NCBI RefSeq assembly: GCF_014842265.1
Contig: NZ_JACYVI010000004.1
Location: 62,001-126,000, forward strand
Reading direction: 5' to 3'
Length of the DNA stretch: 64,000 bases
Origin: Pseudomonas sp. CFBP 13711
GTDB taxonomy: Bacteria; Pseudomonadota; Gammaproteobacteria; Pseudomonadales; Pseudomonadaceae
Of the stretch, positions 1 to 7,555 are shown piece by piece. The stretch's first letter is position 1, and each line of letters begins with the position of its first letter. The notes below the pieces were generated by a model. The model saw only the letters and a list, made by a program, of their open reading frames with translations, was not told the origin of the DNA and did not search any database. The position numbers and the translations under genes are program-made.

Positions 1-296
1 GCAGTCACGCGCAGCCAGCCTCGCGGCCCGCTCTGCAACTCACTGACGGCGCTCTCCGCCTCGTCCAGGTCGCGCGCAATGCGCTGGCAATGCGCGAAAT
101 AGATGTTGCCCGCCTCGGTCAAGCCGAGCTTGCGGGTTGTGCGATGCAATAGCTGCGCACCCAGTCGCTCTTCCAGCTCCCGCACCTTACGACTCACGGT
201 CGCCTTGGGCATGTGCAGCGTGTTCGCGGCAGCCGTGAAGCTGCCCAACTCCACAACCTTGACGAACACCAAAGTGTCATTGAGATCTCGATTCAT
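1..296 (-). CDS. LysR-family transcriptional regulator, N-terminal part (cut by window edge)
   Basis: The reverse strand encodes about 98 residues from an ATG at 296 and runs off the window. They form a typical LysR DNA-binding domain: LVFVKVVELGSFTAAANTL followed by PKATVSRKVRELEERLG and LLHRTTRKLGLTEAG, the winged helix-turn-helix and the start of the linker helix. The effector domain lies outside the window. It faces away from the SDR gene at 437, and a palindrome sits between them at 311-332, so it probably controls the redox cluster to its right. That regulatory link is inferred from orientation only. Confidence 0.85.
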   Translation of the reverse strand, partial: MNRDLNDTLVFVKVVELGSFTAAANTLHMPKATVSRKVRELEERLGAQLLHRTTRKLGLTEAGNIYFAHCQRIARDLDEAESAVSELQSGPRGWLRVT

Positions 297-310
297 GGAG
301 CATTCTAGCG

Positions 311-332
311 ATTATTCCATTGATGGAACAAT
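311..332. promoter_or_regulatory. Palindrome, candidate LysR operator
   Basis: ATTATTCCAT, a TG spacer, then ATGGAACAAT form an inverted repeat with one mismatch; the core TTCCAT-TG-ATGGAA is perfect. It lies 15 bp upstream of the divergent LysR start and about 105 bp before the SDR start. This is where LysR regulators usually bind for self-repression and target activation. Binding is inferred. Confidence 0.45.
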
Positions 333-436
333 TATTCACAAAAAGGCCGACTAATACACTGGCAGCGGCTGCACTACATTGGTCTCAACAGCAAACGGAG
401 GTCACTGCCTCCACCGCTTGAGCCAAGGATACGAAC

Positions 437-1171
437 ATGAACAGACTAACTGGCAAGACCGCGGTAATCACCGGTGGCGCGACCGGCATCGGTCTCGCGG
501 CGGCAAAGCGCTTCATCCAGGAAGGCGCCTTCGTCTTCATCTACGGCCGTCGGCAGGAAGCGCTCGACGCTGCCGTGGCCGAGCTTGGTCCAAAGGCCCG
601 CGCCATAACGGGCTCGGTCTCCGATGAGGCCGACCTAGACCGACTCTATGTGGCAGTGAAGGCCGAGCGCGGAACCCTCGACATCCTCTTCGCCAATGCC
701 GGCACCGGCAGCCCACTCAAGCTGGGCGAGATCACCGCCGCCCATATCGACGAAACCTTCGAAACCAACGTGAAGGGCACCATCTTCACGGTCCAGAAGG
801 CGCTGCCGCTGATGGGCGAGGGCGGTTCGATCATCCTGACCGGATCGAGCGCCGGCACCACGGGTGCTCCCGAATTTACCGCCTACAGCGCGAGCAAGGC
901 GGCCGTGCGCAACTTCGCTAGGACCTGGGCAGAGGATCTGAAGGGCACCGGCATCCGGGTCAACGTGCTGTCGCCTGGCGCTACGGCAACCGAACTCGCG
1001 AAGGCGGCGCTCGGCGAGGAAGGCCAGAAGTCCTATGGCGCGATGACGCCCCTGCTGCGCATGGCCGAGCCCTCGGAAATCGCGGCGGCAGCGGTGTTTC
1101 TCGCCTCCTCGGACAGCAGCTTCATGACCGCGAGCGAACTCGCTGTCGACGGCGGCCTGGCGCAACTCTGA
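437..1171 (+). CDS. SDR-family NAD(P)-dependent oxidoreductase (first of a tandem pair)
   Basis: A 244-residue classical short-chain dehydrogenase. The cofactor motif TGGATGIG lies at residues 12-19 and NAG at 87-89. The catalytic tetrad is complete: N111 in NVKG, S137/S138, Y150 and K154 in YSASK. The PG motif (180-181) and the C-terminal VDGG are also present. The arginine pair after beta-2 (GRR, 37-39) suggests NADPH preference. The substrate cannot be read from sequence. It heads a co-directional series of five redox or small-molecule genes up to 3899 and closely resembles its neighbour at 1254, so the two look like a tandem duplication. Confidence 0.9.
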   Translation: MNRLTGKTAVITGGATGIGLAAAKRFIQEGAFVFIYGRRQEALDAAVAELGPKARAITGSVSDEADLDRLYVAVKAERGTLDILFANAGTGSPLKLGEITAAHIDETFETNVKGTIFTVQKALPLMGEGGSIILTGSSAGTTGAPEFTAYSASKAAVRNFARTWAEDLKGTGIRVNVLSPGATATELAKAALGEEGQKSYGAMTPLLRMAEPSEIAAAAVFLASSDSSFMTASELAVDGGLAQL

Positions 1172-1253
1172 CCCACGACGCGTCGGCGCTCCGTTCGATG
1201 GTTCGGAGCACCGCAGGGTCTGCTCAATAACGAACATTAGAAAGGCAAAATAT

Positions 1254-2021
1254 ATGAACAACCATAGTGCACAAAAATTGGCGGGAAAAATTGCGGTCGT
1301 GACCGGTGGAAGCAGCGGGATTGGCCTGGCCACGGCCAAGCGCTTCCTTGAAGAAGGTGCGCACGTCGTTATCACTGGGCGAAGGGAGGACGAACTGAAG
1401 GAGGCGGCAGCCACCTTGAAGGGAAACGTTACGACGGTCGTGGGCGACGTGTCCCGCCTGGAAGATCTGGACCGGCTCTTTGCTGTCGTGAAAGAGAAGC
1501 ATGGTCACATTGATGTGCTCTTTGCCAATGCGGGCGCGGGTACGGTCGCGCTGCTGGAGGCCGCTACCGAGGCTCATTTCGACCAGACCTTCGACGTGAA
1601 CGTCAAGGGCACCTTCTTCACGGTGCAGAAGGCCCTTCCGCTGTTCAGAGACGGCGGCTCGATCATAGTGACCTCTTCGGTCACCAACGTCCTGGGAACG
1701 GCTGGATTCAGCGCTTACGGTGCAAGCAAAGCGGCTGTGCGCAACTTCGTGCGTGCCTGGACGATGGAGCTGAAAGATCGCCAGATCCGCGTGAATTGCA
1801 TCAGTCCCGGGCCCACCGAGACGGGCGCTTTGCAAAAGACGGCGGGCCTTACCGCCGACCAGGCCAAGGAAGCGGCCGCCCAGTACGCCTTGCAGATTCC
1901 CATGGGTCGCTGGGGCAAGCCGGAGGAAATCGCGGCTGCCGTCGTATTCCTCGCTTCCGAGGAAAGTTCGTTCGTCACGGGTATCGATCTTCCCGTCGAT
2001 GGCGGCCTGGCGCAGGTCTGA
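1254..2021 (+). CDS. SDR-family NAD(P)-dependent oxidoreductase (second of a tandem pair)
   Basis: A 255-residue classical SDR with TGGSSGIG at 17-24, NAG at 92-94, N116, S141/S142, Y155 and K159. It shares long stretches with the gene at 437, such as NVKGTFFTVQKALPL against NVKGTIFTVQKALPL, and both end in DGGLAQ plus one residue. It lies 82 bp downstream on the same strand. ATG follows AAAGGCAAAATAT, a weak ribosome site. Its role is probably reduction or oxidation of a small carbonyl compound; the substrate is unknown. Confidence 0.9.
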   Translation: MNNHSAQKLAGKIAVVTGGSSGIGLATAKRFLEEGAHVVITGRREDELKEAAATLKGNVTTVVGDVSRLEDLDRLFAVVKEKHGHIDVLFANAGAGTVALLEAATEAHFDQTFDVNVKGTFFTVQKALPLFRDGGSIIVTSSVTNVLGTAGFSAYGASKAAVRNFVRAWTMELKDRQIRVNCISPGPTETGALQKTAGLTADQAKEAAAQYALQIPMGRWGKPEEIAAAVVFLASEESSFVTGIDLPVDGGLAQV

Positions 2022-2114
2022 CCCCAGCGCGGCCCCTTGGCTGGCCACCCTAGCGGCAAGCCGTGGGGCCGCGCTTATCCAAGCAGGATCCAACCCAACT
2101 CAGAGAAAACTCCT

Positions 2115-2714
2115 ATGACCTATTCAATTATCGGCTTCGGCCCTATCGGCCAGGCACTGGCCAAGGCGTTTGCCCGCAAGGGCATCGACGTATCCGTGGC
2201 CACCGCGCGCGACCCGGAAAGCTTTGCCTCCGTCGCCGCTGCGATCGGTCCCACCATCCTTCCCAAAACACTGGCGGAAGCGGTCAAGGCGGACATCATC
2301 TTTTTGGCCGTCCGTTTCGACTCGCACCAGGATGTCGCCAACGCGCTGTCGACCTGGAAAGGCAAGACCATCGTCGATGTAACCAACACCCAAGTGCCCA
2401 CAGAGGAACTGGGAGGACAGCCTTCTTCCATGGTCGTTGCGCGGTCCTTCACGGGTGTCAGGCTGGTCAAAGGCTTCAACCATCTGGGTGCATCCGTCCT
2501 CGCCCAGGATCCGGCCGTGCATGGCGGCAGGCGGGTCGTGTTCCTGGCCAGCGACGATGACGAGGCCGCGGCCGAGATCGGCGCGCTTGCAGAAAATCTC
2601 GGTTTCTCGCCGGTCCAACTTGGCAGGCTTTCCGAGGGCGGGCTGCTGGTCCACGCACGCGGAAATAGCTGGGGTCGACTGATCTTCAAGGACCTCGTCA
2701 CTTTCGCCGGTTGA
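2115..2714 (+). CDS. NADP-binding oxidoreductase of the F420-dependent reductase-like (NpdG/ProC-type) family
   Basis: A 199-residue protein beginning MTYSIIGFGPIGQALAKAFA, a Rossmann glycine motif GFGPIG at 7-12. The central IIFLAVRFDSHQDV and IVDVTNTQ segments resemble the NADP/F420 oxidoreductase coenzyme-binding family. An open frame extends 26 codons upstream, but ATG 2115 follows AGAGAAAACTCCT and starts exactly at the first beta strand, so I chose it. Pseudomonas lacks F420, so an NADPH-linked role is more likely. It belongs to the same co-directional run as the SDRs. Confidence 0.8.
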   Translation: MTYSIIGFGPIGQALAKAFARKGIDVSVATARDPESFASVAAAIGPTILPKTLAEAVKADIIFLAVRFDSHQDVANALSTWKGKTIVDVTNTQVPTEELGGQPSSMVVARSFTGVRLVKGFNHLGASVLAQDPAVHGGRRVVFLASDDDEAAAEIGALAENLGFSPVQLGRLSEGGLLVHARGNSWGRLIFKDLVTFAG

Positions 2715-2796
2715 GCAGGACGTACCCAACGATAACAACACAACGAACGCGCTCGGGTCGAGCGCAAGTCGACTCGATCGACGCGGAGAAATCCCC

Positions 2797-3210
2797 ATGA
2801 ATACCGAGAAAAACGTCCAGACCGTGAAGGACTTCTTTGCGGCCATTGGCCGCGGCGACAAGGACGGTCTGCTGGCGCTGGTCGCCGAAGACATCGAGTG
2901 GATCATCCCGGGCGAAGACTGGCCTCTGGCCGGTACGCGCCACGGCCATGCGGGGCTTGCGGATTTGCTCGAGACCGCATCCAGGTCGATGGAGACATCC
3001 ACCGAGCCCCGGGAGTTCATCGCGCAGGGAGACCGGGTGCTGGTCGTCGGTTTCGCCAAGGGGAAGATCAAAGCCACCAATAAGACGTTCGAAGATGACT
3101 GGATCTTCGCCATCACGGTCCGCGACGGCAGACTGACGAAGATCCGCGAGTACATTGACACGCAGGCACTGGCACGAGCCTCGCAGATCGACGCATCCGG
3201 GCTCACGTAG
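2797..3210 (+). CDS. SnoaL-like / NTF2-fold protein
   Basis: A 137-residue single-domain protein. The opening KNVQTVKDFFAAIGRGDKDG, the central DIEWIIPG and the C-terminal DGRLTKIREYIDT match the cone-shaped NTF2/SnoaL fold, which serves as isomerase, hydrolase or binding scaffold for small hydrophobic ligands. There is no signal peptide, so it is cytoplasmic. It lies between reductase-like and methyltransferase-like genes, which suggests a shared small-molecule pathway. The reaction is not identifiable. Confidence 0.8.
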   Translation: MNTEKNVQTVKDFFAAIGRGDKDGLLALVAEDIEWIIPGEDWPLAGTRHGHAGLADLLETASRSMETSTEPREFIAQGDRVLVVGFAKGKIKATNKTFEDDWIFAITVRDGRLTKIREYIDTQALARASQIDASGLT

Positions 3211-3266
3211 CAAAAACCGTTTGGGGCCCCTCGCCATTCGAATACCAAACTTTGTAGGAGGTCCCC

Positions 3267-3899
3267 ATGTACGACACATCCAAGCTATCCGAGTTGATCC
3301 GCTTCGCACGCGTTGATCCAGGCGCCACCGTCATCGACGTTTACCCGGGCGACGGCGACTGGACGCGTCTATTCTCTGACGCCGTGGGACCCAACGGACG
3401 GGTCTATAGCTTCGTGCCTGCCGAAGTCGCCCACTTCAAGAACGATCCTGTCGGCAACATGCGTACGTTGGCGAAGGAGCCGGGCCGGGCAAACGTCTAG
3501 GCGGTTTCGGCGAACCTCGTGGCCATGCCGGAAGTCACGCAGCCCGCGGATGTCCTGTGGATGCACCTGTTCTACCACGATCTCCACACCGCGCTGGTGC
3601 AGTCCAAGGACGCGACGGCGGCCGACTTCAATCGCGCCATGTGCGATAGGGTCAAGCCGGGTGGGTACTACGTCATCGTCGACCACGCCGCCGCTGGCAC
3701 AGCGGGCACCAGTGTTGCCCAGTCGCTGCACCGGATCGACCCCGCCTCCGTTCGGAAGGAGGTGGAGGCGGCCGGCTTCCTGCTGGACGCGGAAAGCAAC
3801 ATGCTCGCGAGCAAGGATGATCCGCGATCAGTCAAGGTATTCGATCCCGCGATCAAGGGCGAGACCGATCGCTTCGTCTACCGGTTTGTGAGGCCGTGA
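3267..3899 (+). pseudogene. Class I SAM-dependent methyltransferase-like gene interrupted by in-frame TAG
   Basis: The frame opens at ATG 3267 behind TAGGAGG and stops at TAG 3498-3500 after 77 residues. It continues in the same frame to 3899, where 126 more residues follow from the next ATG at 3519. The N-terminal piece carries the SAM motif I VIDVYPGDGDWTR. The second piece carries VKPGGYYVIVDHAA, a typical post-motif strand, and a C-terminal substrate region. Without the stop it would be a normal protein of about 210 residues of the predicted-methyltransferase type with an extracytoplasmic-looking relative family. A single base change (for example CAG to TAG) explains it. The product is probably non-functional unless the stop is a sequencing error. 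Confidence 0.8.
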
Positions 3900-3990
3900 C
3901 GGCTGCCAGCGACGGCCGCTTGGCGGGGCACACTCCGGCCACGACGAACGTCTCTTGTTGGCCGAATGCTGCCATTCACGAGGGGCGGCT

Positions 3991-4007
3991 TTGGGTCGAA
4001 AGCAGCC
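3991..4007 (+). repeat. Dispersed intergenic motif, copy 1
   Basis: TTGGGTCGAAAGCAGCC, followed by TGACCGCTTCCGACC about 10 bp later. Close copies occur at 7453-7469 and 8732-8748, and a diverged inverted copy lies near 10703-10750. All lie between genes in the accessory part of the window. Confidence 0.6.
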
Positions 4008-4077
4008 GGTCGTGGCTGACCGCTTCCGACCTAGATCGGCCGCTCGTTGAGGTCAGCTAGCGGCCAAAAGAAGACAG

Positions 4078-4974
4078 TCAGCGCCCTGACTGATCACGCA
4101 ATGCATCGAGAAGCAGACGAAAAGCCGGTTTGTGTTGGCGCCGGCTTGGGTAGTAGAGGTGATACCCGGTGACGGTGCCAGTCCAGTCCTCCATCAGCCG
4201 CACCAGGCGACCTTGTGCCAGATCCTGCTCGACCAGATGCTCCGGGAAGTAGCCCAGTCCGGCGCCCGCCCTGACAAAATCACGCATGAGCCAGATGTTG
4301 TTACTCACCAGATGCCCGTCGGCGCGTACTTTGATTTCTCTCCCGTTTTTTGCGAAAGGCCAAGCCCACAATCCTCCCGAGGTGGGCTGGCGCAGGTTGA
4401 TACAGGCGTGCTCGGTCAGATCCTGTGGCGTCAGTGGTTCAGCGCGGTGTTCGAGATAGGCGGGGGCGGCCACCAATGCCAGGCGAAAATCCCGGCCGAT
4501 GGGCATGCTGATCATGTCCTGAGCCAGCTGCGCCCCCAGGCGGATACCGGCATCGAAGCGCTCTGCAACGATGTCGACCAATGCGTAGCTGTCGTTGATT
4601 TCGACCTTGATGCCCGGATAGTCGGTCATCAATTGCAGCGCAGCCGGGGCAAGGACGAGATGGGTTGCGTGCTCCATGGAGGTGATGCGCAGGCTACCCG
4701 CCGGCATGCCGCTCAGTTCGCTCAGCTCGTTGAGGCCTGACTCGATCCCGTCAAAATGCGGCCCGATGCTGTCGATCAGGCGCGCGCCGGCTTCGGTCGG
4801 TGCGACGCTGCGGGTACTGCGGGTCAGCAATTGCACACCCAGGCGCGATTCCAGTTTGGTGATGGTGCGGCTCAGCGCAGGCTGGGAAACGCCAAGCTGC
4901 GCCGCCGCTTTGGTAAAACTGCCTTCACGGGCGACCCGCAGGAGGGCCAGGAGGTCGGTGACATTGTCGCGCAC
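4078..4974 (-). CDS. LysR-family transcriptional regulator
   Basis: A 298-residue LysR protein starting at GTG 4974; no ATG lies in frame upstream before a stop-free but start-less stretch. The N-terminal domain is LLALLRVAREGSFTKAAAQL, then VSQPALSRTITKLESRLG and LLTRSTRSVAPTEAG. The substrate-binding domain follows from about residue 90 to 290. It belongs to the CrgA/DsdC-like branch often linked to oxidoreductase genes. It is divergent from the gene at 5088 with a 113-bp shared control region, so regulation of 5088-7358 is a reasonable inference. Confidence 0.93.
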   Translation of the reverse strand: MRDNVTDLLALLRVAREGSFTKAAAQLGVSQPALSRTITKLESRLGVQLLTRSTRSVAPTEAGARLIDSIGPHFDGIESGLNELSELSGMPAGSLRITSMEHATHLVLAPAALQLMTDYPGIKVEINDSYALVDIVAERFDAGIRLGAQLAQDMISMPIGRDFRLALVAAPAYLEHRAEPLTPQDLTEHACINLRQPTSGGLWAWPFAKNGREIKVRADGHLVSNNIWLMRDFVRAGAGLGYFPEHLVEQDLAQGRLVRLMEDWTGTVTGYHLYYPSRRQHKPAFRLLLDALRDQSGR

Positions 4975-5087
4975 GATTGATGCTCTGCGGTTATAGGTCT
5001 ATTCCAACCATACCATCTAATCATTTGTAGGCAGGATGGCTAGAGTGTCGCCTTCGCTTCGCGGCACTTTCAGGAATCATCTTTTCC

Positions 5088-6263
5088 ATGAGCAAACAAA
5101 CATTCGATGTGATCATTTTTGGCGCTACGGGCTACACCGGTCGGCTGGTCGCTGAATACCTCTTCGCTCAATACGGCGTCGACGGCCCTGTTAAATGGGC
5201 CATCGCCGGTCGCAGCTTGAGCAAGCTGGAAGCCATTCGGGACAGTTGGGCAAACGCCGCAGCGCTGCCGCTGATCGTGGCCGATGCCCAAGACCGCGCG
5301 TCCGTGCGCGAGATGGTTGCCGCGACCCGGGTCGTGATTACCACCGCAGGGCCGTTTTCGGTTTACGGCTCGGACCTGGTGGCAGCCTGCGCCGAGTCGG
5401 GGACGGACTACGTCGACCTCTCGGGGGAGATTCCCTGGATTGCCCAAATGATCGGCAGCCATCAGGCTCAAGCCCAGGCATCGGGCGCGCGACTGGTGTT
5501 CTCCTGTGGTTTCGATTCGGTGCCGTTCGACCTCGGCGTATGGTTCACCCAGCAGCAGGTCATGAAGAAGTTCGCTCGCTACGCGCCTCGGATCAGGGGC
5601 CGCGTGCGCAGCATGCAAGGCGTGCTCTCCGGTGGCACGTTCCTGAGTGTCGATGCTGTGGTTGCAGCCGCGGCGCAAGATCCCGCTCTCGGTGAACTGG
5701 TGGCCGATCCGTTTGCCTACACACCAGGATTCAAAGGCGTCGAGCAACCTGATGACCAGACCCCCTACCAGGATGAACTGGCTCAGACCTGGGTCGGGCC
5801 TTTCATCATGTCGGGCATCAATTCCAAGGCAGTGCATCGCACCAACTTGCTGGAGGGGCACCTGTGGGGCACGTCGTTTCAGTACGACGAAATGCTGATG
5901 CTTGATGCACAACCGAGCGAAGACGATGAGCTTGGCCTGGCAGGTTTCTCCTTCAATGAGGGCGGTCATCCGCAACCGGGGCAAGGGCCGACACAGAAGG
6001 AGCTTGATGCAGGCTTTTATGATGTGTTGTTCATCGCAGAACTGGCAGACGGTCAGGTGCTCAAGGCATCCGTGAGTTGCGACGAGGATCCGGGCTACCT
6101 GTCGACCTCCAAGATGTTGGCCGAGTCAGCGATGGCGCTGGCGTTCGATGTGACACGTGAGGAGACCCCGGGCGGTTGCTGGACGCCCGCGGCGGCGTTG
6201 AATGAGGCGTTGCTCAAACGCCTGACTGAAAAAGCCGGACTGAGGTTCACAGTCGAGGGTTGA
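5088..6263 (+). CDS. Saccharopine dehydrogenase-like NAD(P)-binding protein (trans-acting enoyl reductase type)
   Basis: A 391-residue protein beginning with FDVIIFGATGYTGRLVAEYL, the nucleotide motif GATGYTG at 12-18. VVITTAGPFSVYGSDLVAAC and GTDYVDLSGE are hallmarks of the saccharopine-dehydrogenase-like and mycobacterial trans-acting enoyl reductase group rather than of true lysine-pathway enzymes. The family generally reduces lipid or polyketide intermediates; the substrate here is unknown. It is divergent from the LysR gene and is followed after about 95 bp by a quinone oxidoreductase. Confidence 0.85.
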   Translation: MSKQTFDVIIFGATGYTGRLVAEYLFAQYGVDGPVKWAIAGRSLSKLEAIRDSWANAAALPLIVADAQDRASVREMVAATRVVITTAGPFSVYGSDLVAACAESGTDYVDLSGEIPWIAQMIGSHQAQAQASGARLVFSCGFDSVPFDLGVWFTQQQVMKKFARYAPRIRGRVRSMQGVLSGGTFLSVDAVVAAAAQDPALGELVADPFAYTPGFKGVEQPDDQTPYQDELAQTWVGPFIMSGINSKAVHRTNLLEGHLWGTSFQYDEMLMLDAQPSEDDELGLAGFSFNEGGHPQPGQGPTQKELDAGFYDVLFIAELADGQVLKASVSCDEDPGYLSTSKMLAESAMALAFDVTREETPGGCWTPAAALNEALLKRLTEKAGLRFTVEG

Positions 6264-6280
6264 TTCTATGGGCCGCTAAA

Positions 6281-6309
6281 AAAGCTGAATGTCTTTGACG
6301 TTCAGCTTT
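6281..6309 (+). terminator. Hairpin after the saccharopine-dehydrogenase-like gene
   Basis: AAAGCTGAATGTC, loop TTT, GACGTTCAGCTTT: 13 bp with one G-T wobble, starting 17 bp after the stop codon. The 3' side lacks a proper T run, so termination is uncertain. Confidence 0.35.
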
Positions 6310-6359
6310 CAGAGTCTTCAGCCCTCTCAACAATTAGCCCTCTCAACAAAAGGTGAACC

Positions 6360-7358
6360 ATGAATCTGCCAAACCGTATGAACTACATCGAGATCACCGA
6401 ACCCGGTGGCCCCGAAGTATTAAAGATAATGCAGGCCGATGTGCCGACGCCCGGTGATCACGAGCTGCTGATCCGGGTTCACGCCGCCGGCATCAATCGT
6501 CCTGATGTCATACAGCGTTCGGGCAAATACCCGATGAAACCCGGCATGACCCCTGTGCCCGGGTTGGAAGTGGCCGGTGAGGTCGTTGGGGTTGGCGCAA
6601 AGGTGGCCAACTTCAAGCTGGGCGACAAGGTATGTGCGCTGACCAATGGCGGTGGTTACGCCGAATACTGCGTTGTGGCGGCCACCCAATCATTACCGGT
6701 CCCCGACGGCGTGGACATGATTCAGGCCGCGGCCATTCCGGAAACATTCTTTACCGTGTGGGCCAACCTTTTCGAGCTGGGCCGTGCCCAAAAGGGCTGC
6801 ACCGTATTGATCCATGGCGGCACCAGCGGCATCGGCACGACCGCGCTGATGCTGTGCAAGGCCTTGGGGATCAAGGCTTTTGCAACGGCCGGCAGCCAGG
6901 AAAAGTGCGACCGGATCCGCGAACTGGGTGGCGAAGCGATCAATTACCGCGAGGTGAACTTCGCTCAAGAGATCGCCCGGCAAACCCACGAGAAGGGCGT
7001 GGACGTCATTCTCGACATCATGGGCGGGAGCTATTTCGAGAGCAACGTAGCGTCACTCGCACGACGCGGTCGACTGGTCATTATCGGCTTTCTGGGCGGC
7101 AGCTCCGTCAAAGACTTCAATCTGCTGGCGTTGATGGAAAAGCAAGGCTCGGTGACAGGGTCGATGATGCGTTCGCGCAGCGCGGAGGAAAAAGCCGAGA
7201 TTGCTCGCGCCGTACTCGCCAATGTCTGGCCGCTGCTCAGTCAAGGCGAATGCCTGCCGATCATTGACCGTGTTTTCCCTCTCGCCGACGCAGCACAAGC
7301 GCATCAGCGAATGGAGCAGGGCGACCATATCGGCAAAATCGTGCTGAAGGTGGTGTGA
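6360..7358 (+). CDS. Zinc-free NAD(P)H quinone oxidoreductase (PIG3/zeta-crystallin-type MDR)
   Basis: A 332-residue medium-chain reductase. The N-terminal GroES-like part includes AGINRPDVIQRSGKYP and PGLEVAGEVVGVG. The Rossmann motif HGGTSGIG lies at 152-159. The catalytic and structural zinc ligands of alcohol dehydrogenases are missing, as expected for the quinone-oxidoreductase/PIG3 subgroup, which uses NADPH for one- or two-electron quinone reduction. ATG 6360 follows AAAGGTGAACC; a second Met at 6378 is less well placed. It is probably co-regulated with the gene before it. Confidence 0.92.
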   Translation: MNLPNRMNYIEITEPGGPEVLKIMQADVPTPGDHELLIRVHAAGINRPDVIQRSGKYPMKPGMTPVPGLEVAGEVVGVGAKVANFKLGDKVCALTNGGGYAEYCVVAATQSLPVPDGVDMIQAAAIPETFFTVWANLFELGRAQKGCTVLIHGGTSGIGTTALMLCKALGIKAFATAGSQEKCDRIRELGGEAINYREVNFAQEIARQTHEKGVDVILDIMGGSYFESNVASLARRGRLVIIGFLGGSSVKDFNLLALMEKQGSVTGSMMRSRSAEEKAEIARAVLANVWPLLSQGECLPIIDRVFPLADAAQAHQRMEQGDHIGKIVLKVV

Positions 7359-7366
7359 ACGGGAAT

Positions 7367-7412
7367 CGCCCGGTGCGTGTCATTAACTGCCGCCGGGCGT
7401 TGTTCTTTTTTT
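7367..7412 (+). terminator. Rho-independent terminator after the quinone oxidoreductase
   Basis: CGCCCGG (7367-7373) pairs with CCGGGCG (7393-7399) across a 19-nt loop and is followed by a T-rich run ending at 7412. It starts 8 bp after the stop codon. Confidence 0.65.
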
Positions 7413-7452
7413 GTTTGAGGTGTTCGTGGTTGTGTGGGGGCGAGCGGCTGCC

Positions 7453-7469
7453 TTGGGTCGAAAGCAGCC
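7453..7469 (+). repeat. Dispersed intergenic motif, copy 2
   Basis: TTGGGTCGAAAGCAGCC, identical to the copy at 3991, and again followed by TGACCGCTACCGACC. Confidence 0.6.
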
Positions 7470-7555
7470 TTCCGCCATTGACCGCTACCGACCCGAAGCT
7501 ACCCTTCAAGGAAGGGCAGTAGCCGCCTTTAATCTGAGCACCTCTAACATTTCGG

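Noticed and set aside
3267..3899. Reading the TAG at 3498 as suppressed or selenocysteine/pyrrolysine coding
   Set aside because: There is no pyrrolysine context, TAG is not selenocysteine, and a simple nonsense mutation explains it.
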